Notes: a model not told the origin generated them from the letters alone. Numbered from the stretch's first letter, positions 15,238 through 24,816 are shown. The stretch: 64,000 nucleotides of DNA from Azotimanducus sp963663145 (GCA_963663145.1 OY760134.1:2914001-2978000); one strand, 5' to 3'. Numbers and translations: made by a program.

Positions 15238-18059
15238 GACTCGACGACCTTGACCATGGAACACCCGCTTCCTTCAGCGAGGGCGCGGTTTCTCTTACCA
15301 TTGACGGGACGGACATGGACGTGCGCGCAGGCACTTCCATCATGCGCGCCGCGATCGAGGCGGGAATTTCGGTGCCCAAGCTATGCGCTACCGACAATCT
15401 CCAGGCTTTCGGCTCATGTCGATTGTGTCTGGTGGAAATCGAAGGCCGACGCGGGGTGCATGCAGCCTGCACAGAACCGGTATGCGACGGCATGCGGGTT
15501 CACACACAAACCGAGCGAGTTGCCAAACTCCGTCGCGGCGTCATGGAACTGTACATCTCAGACCATCCGCTCGATTGCCTTACCTGTTCGGCCAATGGCG
15601 ATTGCGAGCTACAGGACATGGCAGGCACCGTCGGCTTACGGGAGGTCAGGTACGAGCTCGGAGAGAATCATCTGAGCGCCGCGCTCGACACTTCCAACCC
15701 CTACTTCAGCTTCGACCCTTCGAGGTGCATCGTTTGCTCCAGATGCGTACGCGCCTGTAACGAGGTGCAGGGAACATATGCGCTGACCATTGATGGGCGC
15801 GGATTCGATTCCAGTGTCAAGACCGGTGCCGAAGACTTCTTCCATTCCGAATGCGTCTCCTGCGGCGCCTGTGTGCAAGCCTGCCCGACCGCGACCCTGA
15901 TGGAAAAGTCCGTGAGTGACCACGGCGTGCCGGACCGAAGCGTTCGCACCACCTGCGCCTATTGTGGAGTAGGCTGTTCCTTCCGTGCAGAACTGAAAGG
16001 AGACCAAGTAGTGCGAATGGTGCCGGACAAGTTCGGCAAGGCCAATCATGGACATTCCTGCGTCAAGGGCCGCTTCGCCTGGGGCTATGCGAATCACCCG
16101 GACCGGGTGCTCAAGCCCATGATTCGCGAGCGCACCACCGACTCTTGGCAGGAAGTTTCTTGGCAAGAGGCCGTTTCCCACGCCGCCGCGCGCCTCAAGT
16201 CCATTCAAGCCGAGCACGGTCTGCACTCCATAGGTGCCGTCACTTCCGCCCGCTGTACCAACGAGGAAATCTGGACCGTCCAAAAGATGGTGCGAACGGC
16301 GTTTGGCAGTAACAACGTGGACACCTGCGCGCGCGTCTGCCACTCGCCTACCGGGTACGGCCTCAAGCAAACCTTCGGGACATCTGCCGGCACACAGCAC
16401 TTCGACTCCATCATGAGCGCCGACCTGATCATGGTGATTGGCGCCAACCCCACCGAAGGACACCCGGTTTTCGCATCGCAGCTCAAACGTCGCCTGCGCC
16501 AAGGCGCGAAGCTCATTGTCTTGGACCCTCGGCGCATAGACTTGGTGCGCTCGCCACACATTGAAGCGCAGCAACACCTTCCCCTTCTGCCGGGCACCAA
16601 CGTGCCCATGATGAACGCCTTCGCGCATGTGATCGCTACTGAAGGTCTCGTGGACGAAGAATTCGCGCGCCGACGCTGCGATATGGACTCCTTTGAAGAA
16701 TGGCTGGAGTTCGCACGCAGCGCGGAAAACGCGCCCAGCGCTGTAGCGGAAGTCACAGGTGTGAATGAGGCCGACATCCGCGCAGCCGCGCATCTCTATG
16801 CTTGCGCGGAGAATGCCGCGATATATTATGGTCTTGGTGTCACTGAGCACAGCCAAGGCTCCACCATGGTCATGGCCATGGCCAACCTCGCCATGGCGAC
16901 TGGCAACATCGGCCGTGCCGGCGTCGGCGTTTGTCCCCTTCGCGGACAAAACAACGTGCAAGGTTCTTGCGACATGGGCTCCTTCCCGCACGAACTCTCG
17001 GGATATCAACAGATCGTCGATGCCGAGGTGCGCGAAAAGTATGAGCAGGCTTGGCAGGTGGCGCTCTTGCCCGAGCCGGGAATGCGCATTCCAAACATGC
17101 TCGACGCGGCCCGAGGCGGCAACTTTAAGGGCGTATTCATCCAAGGCGAAGATCTCGCCCAATCCGACCCCAACACCCAAGGCGTGGAAGCAGCCCTCGG
17201 CAACATGGAGTGCGTGATCGTCCAAGATCTCTTCTTGAACGAAACCGCCAAGTTTGCGCACGTATTCCTGCCCGGTACATCCTTCCTTGAGAAGGATGGC
17301 ACCTTCACCAATGCCGAGAGACGCATCAACCGTGTGCGCAAGGTGATGGCGCCCAAAACAGGTCTATGCGAGTGGGAGGTCGTTCAAGCGCTTTCAAATG
17401 AACTCGGCTATCCCATGCGCTACAACTCCGCAGAAGACATCATGCGGGAAGTCGCGAGCTTGACTCCAGATTTCGCCGGCGTTTCATTCGAGAAGCTTGA
17501 TCGCCTCGGGAGCGTGCAATGGCCCTGCAATAAAGAGGCCCCAGAGGGTACGCCTATCATGCACCAAGCGCATTTCGTGCGCGGCAAGGGCCGATTCATG
17601 CTCACGCCGTACCAACCCACTGAAGAGCGCGCCAGCCGACGATTTCCGCTGCTGCTCACAACCGGTCGAATACTCACTCAATACAACGTGGGTACACAAA
17701 CCCGCCGCACCAAGAACATAGACTGGCTGGATGAGGATCGACTCGAGATTCACCCGGCAGATGCGGAAGTTCGCGGCGTGCGCACTGGTGACTCGGTTTC
17801 CATCACCAGTCGCATGGGCGAAGTTGTGCTGCCCGCAAGCGTCACCGAAAAAGTCGTGCCCGGGGTCGTCTACACCACCTTCCACCACCCCTCGACCGGG
17901 ACCAACGTGGTGACCACCGATCTTAGCGATTGGGCCACCAATTGCCCGGAGTACAAGGTCACTGCCGTCGAGGTTCGCCCTGCGAACCATAGGTCCGACT
18001 GGCAGCTCGAGTTCGAAGATCGAGAAAAGGCACAGCGCGAGCTATTCAGAGCGGCATGA
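15234..18059 (+). CDS. fdsA: NAD-dependent formate dehydrogenase, molybdenum catalytic alpha subunit
   Basis: 941 residues. It oxidises formate to CO2 at a bis-MGD molybdenum (or tungsten) centre. The N-terminal NuoG-like part holds a [2Fe-2S] set (GSCRLCLVE), a His-Cys cluster (HPLDCLTCSANGDC) and two [4Fe-4S] sets (CIVCSRCVRAC, CVSCGACVQAC). The FDH domain begins at about 238 with TCAYCGVGC. The metal ligand is Cys at about 369 in ARVCHSPT, so this is a cysteine, not a selenocysteine, enzyme. No membrane anchor or Tat signal is present, so it is cytoplasmic. Confidence 0.94.
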   Translation: MRLDDLDHGTPASFSEGAVSLTIDGTDMDVRAGTSIMRAAIEAGISVPKLCATDNLQAFGSCRLCLVEIEGRRGVHAACTEPVCDGMRVHTQTERVAKLRRGVMELYISDHPLDCLTCSANGDCELQDMAGTVGLREVRYELGENHLSAALDTSNPYFSFDPSRCIVCSRCVRACNEVQGTYALTIDGRGFDSSVKTGAEDFFHSECVSCGACVQACPTATLMEKSVSDHGVPDRSVRTTCAYCGVGCSFRAELKGDQVVRMVPDKFGKANHGHSCVKGRFAWGYANHPDRVLKPMIRERTTDSWQEVSWQEAVSHAAARLKSIQAEHGLHSIGAVTSARCTNEEIWTVQKMVRTAFGSNNVDTCARVCHSPTGYGLKQTFGTSAGTQHFDSIMSADLIMVIGANPTEGHPVFASQLKRRLRQGAKLIVLDPRRIDLVRSPHIEAQQHLPLLPGTNVPMMNAFAHVIATEGLVDEEFARRRCDMDSFEEWLEFARSAENAPSAVAEVTGVNEADIRAAAHLYACAENAAIYYGLGVTEHSQGSTMVMAMANLAMATGNIGRAGVGVCPLRGQNNVQGSCDMGSFPHELSGYQQIVDAEVREKYEQAWQVALLPEPGMRIPNMLDAARGGNFKGVFIQGEDLAQSDPNTQGVEAALGNMECVIVQDLFLNETAKFAHVFLPGTSFLEKDGTFTNAERRINRVRKVMAPKTGLCEWEVVQALSNELGYPMRYNSAEDIMREVASLTPDFAGVSFEKLDRLGSVQWPCNKEAPEGTPIMHQAHFVRGKGRFMLTPYQPTEERASRRFPLLLTTGRILTQYNVGTQTRRTKNIDWLDEDRLEIHPADAEVRGVRTGDSVSITSRMGEVVLPASVTEKVVPGVVYTTFHHPSTGTNVVTTDLSDWATNCPEYKVTAVEVRPANHRSDWQLEFEDREKAQRELFRAA

Positions 18060-18922
18060 CCGAGGACAACATCCTTGCCACGCCCCTTGCTGTGGGGAGT
18101 TTGCGCCGTCAGGTCACTCGGCTATCAGAGCAAGGAAGAGAACCACAGAGCGACCAGATCAGCGTCGAAGAGCCGCTGGAGATTCGTCTCTCCTTCAAGG
18201 AAGGCGGATCTCGTCAGGAGCAAAGCATCTCAATCACCATGCGCACCCCTGGCCAAGATGAAGTGCTCGCGCTGGGGTTTCTCGCGGGGGAAGCGATTAT
18301 TCACGGCCCTGCGGATGTCATCGAGGTCGAGCACTGCGGCCCGTCGAGCCCGGACAAGGGGCTGCACAACGTCCTGAAGGTCGTTCTTGCCGACTCGGTG
18401 AAGGTGGACTTTGAAGTGCTCAAACGACATTTCTATGTAAGCTCGAGCTGCGGCGTGTGTGGCAAGGCATCACTCGATGCGATTCGCTTGAGCATGCCGG
18501 AGCGGGAAGACTCGCAATTTGAAATCAGTGCAGCCTCGCTTGCCACACTGCCGGGCGCCTTGCGTATCAAGCAAGACGAATTCGCTCGCACCGGAAGCCT
18601 GCATGCCTCGGCATGCTTCGATGCACGGGGAATCATCCAGCGCGTACACGAAGATGTGGGGCGGCACAATGCTCTGGACAAGCTGGTGGGGTCATACCTA
18701 TTTGAAGGCGGGTCGGCCCAATATGGCGTACTCTTGAGTGGCCGCGCCAGTTTCGAACTGATTCAAAAGGCCGCCATGGCCGGAGTTCGGTTGGTGGCGG
18801 CCATAGGTGCACCTTCAAGCCTTGCCATTGAACTCGCCGAAGAACAAGGCATCACGCTGATTGGATTTCTCAAGGCAGAAGGGTTCAACATCTACTGTCA
18901 CGGTCACCGCGTGCGTCAATGA
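18056..18922 (+). CDS. fdhD: Formate dehydrogenase sulphurtransferase FdhD
   Basis: 288 residues. FdhD transfers sulphur from a cysteine desulphurase to the molybdenum cofactor, which formate dehydrogenases need for activity. The catalytic CxxC loop is visible in SSSCGVCGKASLDAI, and the cofactor-binding region includes EDVGRHNALDKLVG. It overlaps fdsA and mobA by 4 bases each, consistent with dedicated maturation of this enzyme. Confidence 0.93.
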   Translation: MTEDNILATPLAVGSLRRQVTRLSEQGREPQSDQISVEEPLEIRLSFKEGGSRQEQSISITMRTPGQDEVLALGFLAGEAIIHGPADVIEVEHCGPSSPDKGLHNVLKVVLADSVKVDFEVLKRHFYVSSSCGVCGKASLDAIRLSMPEREDSQFEISAASLATLPGALRIKQDEFARTGSLHASACFDARGIIQRVHEDVGRHNALDKLVGSYLFEGGSAQYGVLLSGRASFELIQKAAMAGVRLVAAIGAPSSLAIELAEEQGITLIGFLKAEGFNIYCHGHRVRQ

Positions 18923-19500
18923 TCCCGCAGAAAGTGACGGGCATCATTCTTTGCGGCGGTCAAGGTCGGCGATTGGGGCGCCTTGACAAGCCCTTGATTC
19001 GCGTCTCGGACAAGGCGCTGGTCGAATACGTAATTGAGCGTCTGCGTCCGCAAGTCTCGAGAGTCCTGCTAAGCGTGGGCGGGAATTCGGAATGCTATCG
19101 GGACTTTGGATGCGATCTAGTTCCCGATGTTTCTCCCGGCGAGGGCCCACTTGCGGGCCTCGTTTCTTGCTTCGAGGCTGTGACCAGCGAATGGATTCAA
19201 ACTTGCCCGGGAGATGCGCCTCGGACCTCGCCCACTTTGGTCGAACGCCTCTCCGCTGACGCGATCAAGCGAGGTATTGCGGTGGCACATGATGGGCACC
19301 GACGCCAAAATCTCACCATGCTCATCAAACGAGACCGCACGAGTTCGTTGGCACGATTCTTTCATGAGGGCGGCCGAGCCGTACACCATTGGCTCGACGC
19401 CGAGCAGATTCCCTCGACAGATCTCTCAGAGATCGCCCCAAGCTTCGCGAATATCAACACGCCCAGAGATCTCGCCACCTTCCGCAAATTGAACAAATGA
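18919..19500 (+). CDS. mobA: Molybdenum cofactor guanylyltransferase MobA
   Basis: 193 residues. It attaches GMP to molybdopterin to make the MGD cofactor used by FdsA. The N-terminal nucleotide-binding motif LCGGQGRRLGRLDKPLI is a clear MobA signature. It is the last gene of the operon. No small delta subunit gene (fdsD), present in some fds operons, is visible after it. Confidence 0.92.
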   Translation: MIPQKVTGIILCGGQGRRLGRLDKPLIRVSDKALVEYVIERLRPQVSRVLLSVGGNSECYRDFGCDLVPDVSPGEGPLAGLVSCFEAVTSEWIQTCPGDAPRTSPTLVERLSADAIKRGIAVAHDGHRRQNLTMLIKRDRTSSLARFFHEGGRAVHHWLDAEQIPSTDLSEIAPSFANINTPRDLATFRKLNK

Positions 19501-19566
19501 GCAATCAAGCCACTCGCACTACACCTTGTTAACTGATTTGCGGGGCTGCGGTGCGCGTCCCGCTGT

Positions 19567-20307
19567 TCATTCTCCGGCGAGCGCTCTCAAGTCCGGAGGC
19601 TCAACCCGAAAGCTAGGTCGATCTGGGAGCTTGACTCGCACTTCCCCGTTCTGGCCTTGAAACAGGAGGTCTACCACCTCGGCAGCGATCTCGCGCGGCG
19701 GCATGGATTTCATCTCGAGAGCGCGCAAGGCATCGGGAATAATCGCCGTGTCGACCATGCCAGGGCATATGACGTTTACGCGAATATTGCTGTCCTTGTT
19801 GGCTTCAGCCACAGCCCGCCCAAGCCCGATCATGCCGTGCTTGCTCATGCCATAGAGGGGGTCGATGGGCAACGGGCCGAACCCGGCGATGGAAGCAGTG
19901 ATCGTAATGGCACCGCCCTTCGCCCTCATGCGCGGCAGCAAGGTCTTCAAGCCGAAGAAGACACCGTCCATATTGATGCCGACGATGCGCCGATACTGCT
20001 CGATGGACACCTCTTCCACACCAAGGTAGCGGTGGTCGGCGGGGACCGTCATCACGCCCGCGTTCAAATGGGCGTAGTCCGGAACGCCCATGCTTTCCGC
20101 GCACTCATTCACGGCCGCCTCAACAGCCTCGCACCTGCGGACATCACACAGGATGAACTTTCCAGAGATTTCTTTGGCAAATTGTTGCCCTTGCTCATGG
20201 TTGATGTCACAGACGGCAACGCGCACCCCGGCATCGCTGAGCTGCCGGGACACCGCAGCGCCAATGCCCGTCGCCGCGCCGGTGACTAAGCCAATTTTGT
20301 CCGTCAT
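19567..20307 (-). CDS. SDR-family oxidoreductase
   Basis: 246 residues of a classical short-chain dehydrogenase. It has the Rossmann motif GAATGIG at about 9-15, the NAG motif at about 82, a catalytic serine in ITASIAG and YGMSK as YxxxK. The substrate is unknown; neighbours suggest lipid or steroid catabolism. A strong AAGGAG site precedes the ATG. It is convergent with mobA and has no obvious terminator between. Confidence 0.85.
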   Translation of the reverse strand: MTDKIGLVTGAATGIGAAVSRQLSDAGVRVAVCDINHEQGQQFAKEISGKFILCDVRRCEAVEAAVNECAESMGVPDYAHLNAGVMTVPADHRYLGVEEVSIEQYRRIVGINMDGVFFGLKTLLPRMRAKGGAITITASIAGFGPLPIDPLYGMSKHGMIGLGRAVAEANKDSNIRVNVICPGMVDTAIIPDALRALEMKSMPPREIAAEVVDLLFQGQNGEVRVKLPDRPSFRVEPPDLRALAGE

Positions 20308-20459
20308 TCTTTTGCTCCTTTTTCGATCTCCGCGATCTAGGGTCCGCCTATCGAGCGACGAGCGGCCTGCATGAATTCAACATCCTCGCGACCAAGCTCG
20401 TTTCACTGCGCTGAAGTGGGCAACTCTATCCCGTTCATCTTCCTAATTCTTGAGCGCGG

Positions 20460-20540
20460 AGCGCTAGTCTAGCGCTAGCTTCGGGCGTTTGCTTCAATGG
20501 GCGGCGGCAGGGGCTTCCCACTTGACCATGTTTTCATGGT
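20460..20540. promoter_or_regulatory. Repeat-rich leader between two divergent genes
   Basis: The 274-bp gap holds no gene. It contains a tandem repeat, AGCGCTAG-TCT-AGCGCTAG (20460-20478), and the inverted repeat ACCATG-TTTT-CATGGT (20525-20540). Both lie in front of the plus-strand isomerase gene and could be operator sites. No regulator is encoded next to them. Confidence 0.3.
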
Positions 20541-20581
20541 TCTATTGCATCCTATTTCACTGAATGATAATTGGCCTAGCT

Positions 20582-21217
20582 ATGACACCTGACCCAAGGA
20601 TCGAGTTCTTCTATGACCTGTCGAGTCCTTGGACCTACTTCGCCTTCACGAACATTCAGGCGATCTTGAGACGAACCGGCGCGGAAATCCGATGGCGCCC
20701 AATCTTAGTGGGGGGCATCTTCAATGCGGTAAACCAAGAAGTCTACGCAACCCGCGAAAGGCTTGCTGAACGGAACGAACACTCGCCCAAAGACAGGTTC
20801 AGCGGGCTGACGCTCAGGTACTGGGCGGAGTATTCAGGGATCGAAATGGACTTTCCCAGCAAGTTCCACCCGGCGCGATCAGTTCACGCCATGCGATTCT
20901 GTACGGCGCTCGAGACCCAACAGGATCATTTGTTTGCATTCTCAAAAAGGGCCTTCGCTGCGTATTTCACCGAGGTCAGAAACCTTGATGATCCAAACGT
21001 CTTGGTGGCAATCGCGAACGAGACGGGCCTCCAAGGAGAAGAAATCCTCGAAAAGTCGGTCTCAGGCAAGACCAAACAGAAATTGCGAGATAACACGGAC
21101 GAGGTGATTTCTCGCGGCGCCTTCGGTTCACCCACAATCTTCGTCGACCGCACCAAGATATACTTCGGAAACGACCAGCTGCCCTTGGTTGAGTTCGCGT
21201 TGAAGAGAGCGCCTTGA
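20582..21217 (+). CDS. DsbA-fold oxidoreductase/2-hydroxychromene-2-carboxylate isomerase family
   Basis: About 211 residues, starting with IEFFYDLSSPWTYFAF. The SPWxY pattern replaces the redox CxxC of DsbA, as in glutathione S-transferase kappa and 2-hydroxychromene-2-carboxylate isomerases. FGSPTIFVD near the C-terminus is the cis-proline loop. These enzymes act in aromatic ring degradation or glutathione-linked isomerisation. An upstream ATG at 20564 is possible. A distant paralogue lies at 58884-59537. Confidence 0.82.
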   Translation: MTPDPRIEFFYDLSSPWTYFAFTNIQAILRRTGAEIRWRPILVGGIFNAVNQEVYATRERLAERNEHSPKDRFSGLTLRYWAEYSGIEMDFPSKFHPARSVHAMRFCTALETQQDHLFAFSKRAFAAYFTEVRNLDDPNVLVAIANETGLQGEEILEKSVSGKTKQKLRDNTDEVISRGAFGSPTIFVDRTKIYFGNDQLPLVEFALKRAP

Positions 21218-21290
21218 GCCGCACCGACATCACCCTTGGAAGCGAAGAAGGGAAATTCTCCTCCTTTGCGAGGGCGTTATGGCCTTGTTC

Positions 21291-22850
21291 CTAGGCCTTT
21301 GGCGTTTCACCTCTGATTGGATGAACCTTGTCTCGGTAAGCATCTTGGAGAACTCGCTTATGAAGTTTGCCGGTCGGCATGCGCGGCAGCTCGCCGATGA
21401 AGTCAACTGAACGCGGGACCTTGAATCCAGCCAGACACTCCCGGGCATAATTTGTCAATTCTTCTGCCAGCGCAGGCCCGGGCAGAACGCCTTGAGCAGG
21501 CTGCACAACGGCTTTGACCTCTTCGCCAAATTCATGGTGCGGAATCCCGAACACGGCGACATCCGCGACTTTCGGGTGAATCACGAGGACATCTTCTATC
21601 TCTCTCGGATAGATGTTCACCCCGCCCGAAATAATCACAAAGGCCCTGCGGTCGGTGAGATACAAGTAGCCGTCTTCATCCAGATAGCCCTCGTCGCCGA
21701 GCGATGTCCAATGCTCGTGCTCTGAATGCATGGCTTCAGCCGTCTTGCTCGGCGAATTGTGGTATTCGAATGGGCGCGCCGGCTGCTCGAAATAGATCAG
21801 ACCTTCGGTGCCGGTCGTCAATTCCCTTCCCGCCTCATCACAGATGTGTATCACGCCGCTGTGCGCTCTGCCGACCGACCCTGGGTGCGCGAGCCACTCC
21901 TGCGAATTGATGATGGTGGAGCCGTTTCGCTCCGTGCCCGCATAGTATTCCCAGAGTATCGGCCCCCACCAGTCGATCATCTGGCGCTTGATGCTGATCG
22001 GGCAAGGCGCTGCTGCGTGAATTGCGCACACATGGCTGGATAGATCGTATTGCGCACGTTGACAACCTTCGAGTTTCAACATGCGAATAAACATGGTGGG
22101 CACCCATTGACTGTGGGTCACCTTGTACTGTTCGATGTATTGCAGCGACAGCAGTGGATCAAACCTCTCCATCATCACCACCGTGCCACCATAGCTTGAC
22201 GCGCGCATACAGAATCCAAAAGGGGCCGCATGATAAAGCGGAGCCGGCGAAAGATACCGACTATGCCGGTCAAACCCGTAGGTGTTGATGAGATCGACGT
22301 TCGGAACGCCCGCCTCTACGGGTCGGCCTGTCAAGGGCCTTTTGACGCCCTTGGGGCGGCCTGTGGTGCCTGAACTGTAGAGCATCGAGTCGCCCATGGA
22401 TTCATCGGCAATCGGGTTAATCGGGCACTTGGCGATGGTTTCTTCGTACGATTCCCAGCCCTGTCGCAAGCCACGCGACATCAAGCGCAGCGGACAATTC
22501 GGGATGCGGTCGAGCAACGCTCCGGCGACGCCGATTTCGCCCGATGAGATGATCGCCTTTGCGGAGGAGTCCTCAACAATGTAGGCCGCCTCTTCAGCCG
22601 TTAAGTAACGGTTGATGCAGGTGATATAGAGCCCCGCACGAAAAGCTGCCCAAGCGATCTCGAAGTAATCAAGATGATTCTCCATGAGCAGCGCCACATG
22701 ATCGCCGGTCTTGAGGCCCGCCCGGCGTAGCACATGGGCGACCTGATTGGAGCGCTCATCGAGCGATTGCCAGCTTATTGAATCGCCGCTATGCGCGTTG
22801 ATGGCCGCTGGCCTAGAGCCGTGTATTTGCGCCCAGTGTGCCGGGTACAT
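21291..22850 (-). CDS. AMP-dependent acyl-CoA synthetase
   Basis: 519 residues of the ANL superfamily, which adenylates a carboxylic acid and joins it to CoA. The P-loop is YSSGTTGRPKGVKRPL (about 167). Later motifs are EYYAGTERNG and the hinge ISGGVNIYPREIEDVL, and the catalytic C-terminal lysine lies in MPTGKLHKR. The acid substrate cannot be told. It follows a ferredoxin reductase and a 37-codon ORF on the same strand with almost no spacing, so the three probably form an operon. Confidence 0.9.
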   Translation of the reverse strand: MYPAHWAQIHGSRPAAINAHSGDSISWQSLDERSNQVAHVLRRAGLKTGDHVALLMENHLDYFEIAWAAFRAGLYITCINRYLTAEEAAYIVEDSSAKAIISSGEIGVAGALLDRIPNCPLRLMSRGLRQGWESYEETIAKCPINPIADESMGDSMLYSSGTTGRPKGVKRPLTGRPVEAGVPNVDLINTYGFDRHSRYLSPAPLYHAAPFGFCMRASSYGGTVVMMERFDPLLSLQYIEQYKVTHSQWVPTMFIRMLKLEGCQRAQYDLSSHVCAIHAAAPCPISIKRQMIDWWGPILWEYYAGTERNGSTIINSQEWLAHPGSVGRAHSGVIHICDEAGRELTTGTEGLIYFEQPARPFEYHNSPSKTAEAMHSEHEHWTSLGDEGYLDEDGYLYLTDRRAFVIISGGVNIYPREIEDVLVIHPKVADVAVFGIPHHEFGEEVKAVVQPAQGVLPGPALAEELTNYARECLAGFKVPRSVDFIGELPRMPTGKLHKRVLQDAYRDKVHPIRGETPKA

Positions 22851-22964
22851 TCAACGAACTTTGGGCAGCTTGGTGGCCCGCTTCTCAAGTTCAGGAGCGA
22901 GCCCAGATTGGGTCAGACCAACCCGCTCGGAGCGCATGCGCTCGAATTCGTTTTTTTTGTCCAT
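22851..22964 (-). CDS. Small 37-residue ORF between ferredoxin reductase and acyl-CoA synthetase
   Basis: An ATG frame encoding a charged peptide that begins MDKKNEFERMRSERVG and ends KLPKVR. It starts 7 bases after the reductase stop, and its TGA directly abuts the ATG of the acyl-CoA synthetase. The exact fit between two genes suggests translational coupling. I do not recognise the peptide. It could also be the remains of an N-terminal extension. Confidence 0.4.
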   Translation of the reverse strand: MDKKNEFERMRSERVGLTQSGLAPELEKRATKLPKVR

Positions 22965-22971
22965 GCTTTGC

Positions 22972-24189
22972 TCACAGGAGCGTTTGCAGCGGGTTCTGGG
23001 AATCGGCAAGCTGTTTGATGTTCACTTGTTTGCCCGACTCAATAAGTTTGCGAGCGGCCATGAATTCGCGTGGGGTGTTCACGCTTTCCACGGCAATGAT
23101 CTGGCCTGATTTGAGATAAAAGACGGCGAAGGTGTCTTTTTCCAGGTCCCCGCGGACGACCTCCTCATCGGCGCCCGCGGAAAATCCGGCCATTTGCAGC
23201 TTGAGTTCATACTGATCGGACCAGAACCACGGAATCGTCGCATAGGCGGCTGGTTTATCGCACATGTTGTCCGCAGAGACACGCGCCTGCTCCATGGCAT
23301 TGGGCACGGACTCCAGTCGAAGCCTGCGACCAAGCAAGGGATTCGGATGGTTGGTGCAATCGCCGGCAGCAAAGATGTCGGGATTGCTAGTCGCGCAACG
23401 CTCATCAACGACAATGCCATTGTCGCAAGCGAGACCGGACTCTTCGGCTAGCTCAATCTGGGGCAGGATTCCCGCGCCAATGATGACGATGTCGGCATCG
23501 AACCCCTGGTCATCCGAACATTGAACTCTCACCCGTTCGCCCAGATCTCCAAACCCGACGGCGCGTGCGCCGGTGACAATCCTGACTCCTCTACCCACAT
23601 GCAACTTCTCGTAGTAGCTCGACATCCGCTCAGAGGTGACGCGCGCCAATACGCGCGGCTCCATCTCCAAAACGGTTACCTCAACACCGAGCTTAGTACC
23701 AACCGAGGCCACCTCCAATCCGATATATCCACCTCCGACAATCACGAGTTTCGCGCCTGAAAAGACTTTGGCGCGAATCGAATCCACATCGCGAATATCC
23801 CGCAAGTAGTGAATTGCCGGATGCTCGACGCCAGGCAAAGGAAGTCTCCGCGCACGACCACCAGTGGCGAGCAGTAGCTTCTCGTAAGCAAGGGTTCCAC
23901 CACCGTTCAATGTGAGTGTCTTATCTTTTGCGTCTATGGACTGAACCCGCTGCCCCAGCCTTAAATCGACTTGCTTGTCCGCATAGAATTGTTCGGGACG
24001 CAACAGAACTCGTTCCAGCGGCAACTCGCCGGCCAAGTACTGCTTGGAAAGCGGAGGGCGTTGATAGGGGACATAGGCTTCGTCACCGATCAAAACGATC
24101 TTGCCTTCATAGCCGTTCTGGCGCATGCGCGCCACCGCCTGCCCCGCAGCATGCCCGCCGCCAACCACAACAAATGCGCTCAAAATCAA
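22972..24189 (-). CDS. FAD-dependent ferredoxin/rubredoxin reductase family protein
   Basis: 405 residues. It has two dinucleotide-binding motifs, VVVGGGHAAGQAVARMRQNG (FAD, about 7) and VIVGGGYIGLEVASV (NADH, about 149), and IFAAGDCTNH near 270. A C-terminal reductase domain follows. The layout matches the reductases that feed electrons to Rieske oxygenases, cytochromes P450 or AlkB-type hydroxylases. No ferredoxin or oxygenase partner is adjacent; the AlkB-like protein at 55276-57666 is one possible, unproven client. Confidence 0.9.
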   Translation of the reverse strand: MILSAFVVVGGGHAAGQAVARMRQNGYEGKIVLIGDEAYVPYQRPPLSKQYLAGELPLERVLLRPEQFYADKQVDLRLGQRVQSIDAKDKTLTLNGGGTLAYEKLLLATGGRARRLPLPGVEHPAIHYLRDIRDVDSIRAKVFSGAKLVIVGGGYIGLEVASVGTKLGVEVTVLEMEPRVLARVTSERMSSYYEKLHVGRGVRIVTGARAVGFGDLGERVRVQCSDDQGFDADIVIIGAGILPQIELAEESGLACDNGIVVDERCATSNPDIFAAGDCTNHPNPLLGRRLRLESVPNAMEQARVSADNMCDKPAAYATIPWFWSDQYELKLQMAGFSAGADEEVVRGDLEKDTFAVFYLKSGQIIAVESVNTPREFMAARKLIESGKQVNIKQLADSQNPLQTLL

Positions 24190-24276
24190 ATCTCTAACCG
24201 AAGGGAAAGCACATTCTAGCGAGTGCCCGAGGCGAATACTCCCAGCTTTTTATGCAAGCAATGACCAAACAAGCGA

Positions 24277-24294
24277 AGGAGGCAATAACCTCCT
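24277..24294 (-). terminator. Hairpin downstream of the DUF1820 gene
   Basis: AGGAGG and CCTCCT arms around a 6-base loop, located after the stop of the minus-strand DUF1820 gene and before the reductase start. The following bases are only moderately T-rich, so it is a weak terminator candidate. Confidence 0.35.
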
Positions 24295-24322
24295 CAAGGC
24301 GTTTATCCCCTTTTTGAACTCC

Positions 24323-24688
24323 CTAGGACTGGCTTTCGTTTCTAGGGGCAGGCATGGGGAAGGGGGTGACAGAACCGCCTTTGTTTTCAGTGATTTTCGC
24401 AACCCCCTCTTTCTCCACCTCGTCAACGCGCAAAACGCAAGGAATGGGCAGATAGCTTCGCGTGACGCCCTCAAACTCGTTGCGGAGCTTGTCTTCTTGG
24501 GGGTCGATCACAACATTGCTTCGACCGCCGAACACATAATCCTCTATCTCAATGAATCCGTAGAGATCGCTCTGATAGAGCCCTCGGGCATAGACCTCGT
24601 AGATCTTTCCCCCGTTGAGAAAAAGAACGCGATACATGTGCGTTTTCGCTTCTTCATTCTTCTTGTCTTTGCCCGGCAGCTTGACCAT
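24323..24688 (-). CDS. DUF1820 family protein
   Basis: 121 residues. MYRVLFLNGGKIYEVYARGL and the following YQSDLYGFIEIEDYVFG are the signature of DUF1820, a small conserved gammaproteobacterial protein of unknown function. The first 17 residues and the proline-rich tail are extra compared with the core family. It is divergent from def. Confidence 0.85.
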   Translation of the reverse strand: MVKLPGKDKKNEEAKTHMYRVLFLNGGKIYEVYARGLYQSDLYGFIEIEDYVFGGRSNVVIDPQEDKLRNEFEGVTRSYLPIPCVLRVDEVEKEGVAKITENKGGSVTPFPMPAPRNESQS

Positions 24689-24816
24689 AGCGTATATCCT
24701 ACCCCCATGCGAGGGCCTTTGGTAGCTCTATTGAAACTCTCTATGTATTGTCGAATTGCGTATTCTCAAGGCACAATGTCGATTCTATATTTCGCCTCAA
24801 GGCTCGGCGCTCAGCC

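Noticed and set aside
15636..17261. A 541-codon open frame antisense to fdsA
   Set aside because: It lies fully opposite a well-supported FdsA sequence with all cofactor motifs. It shows no family features and is a codon-bias shadow.
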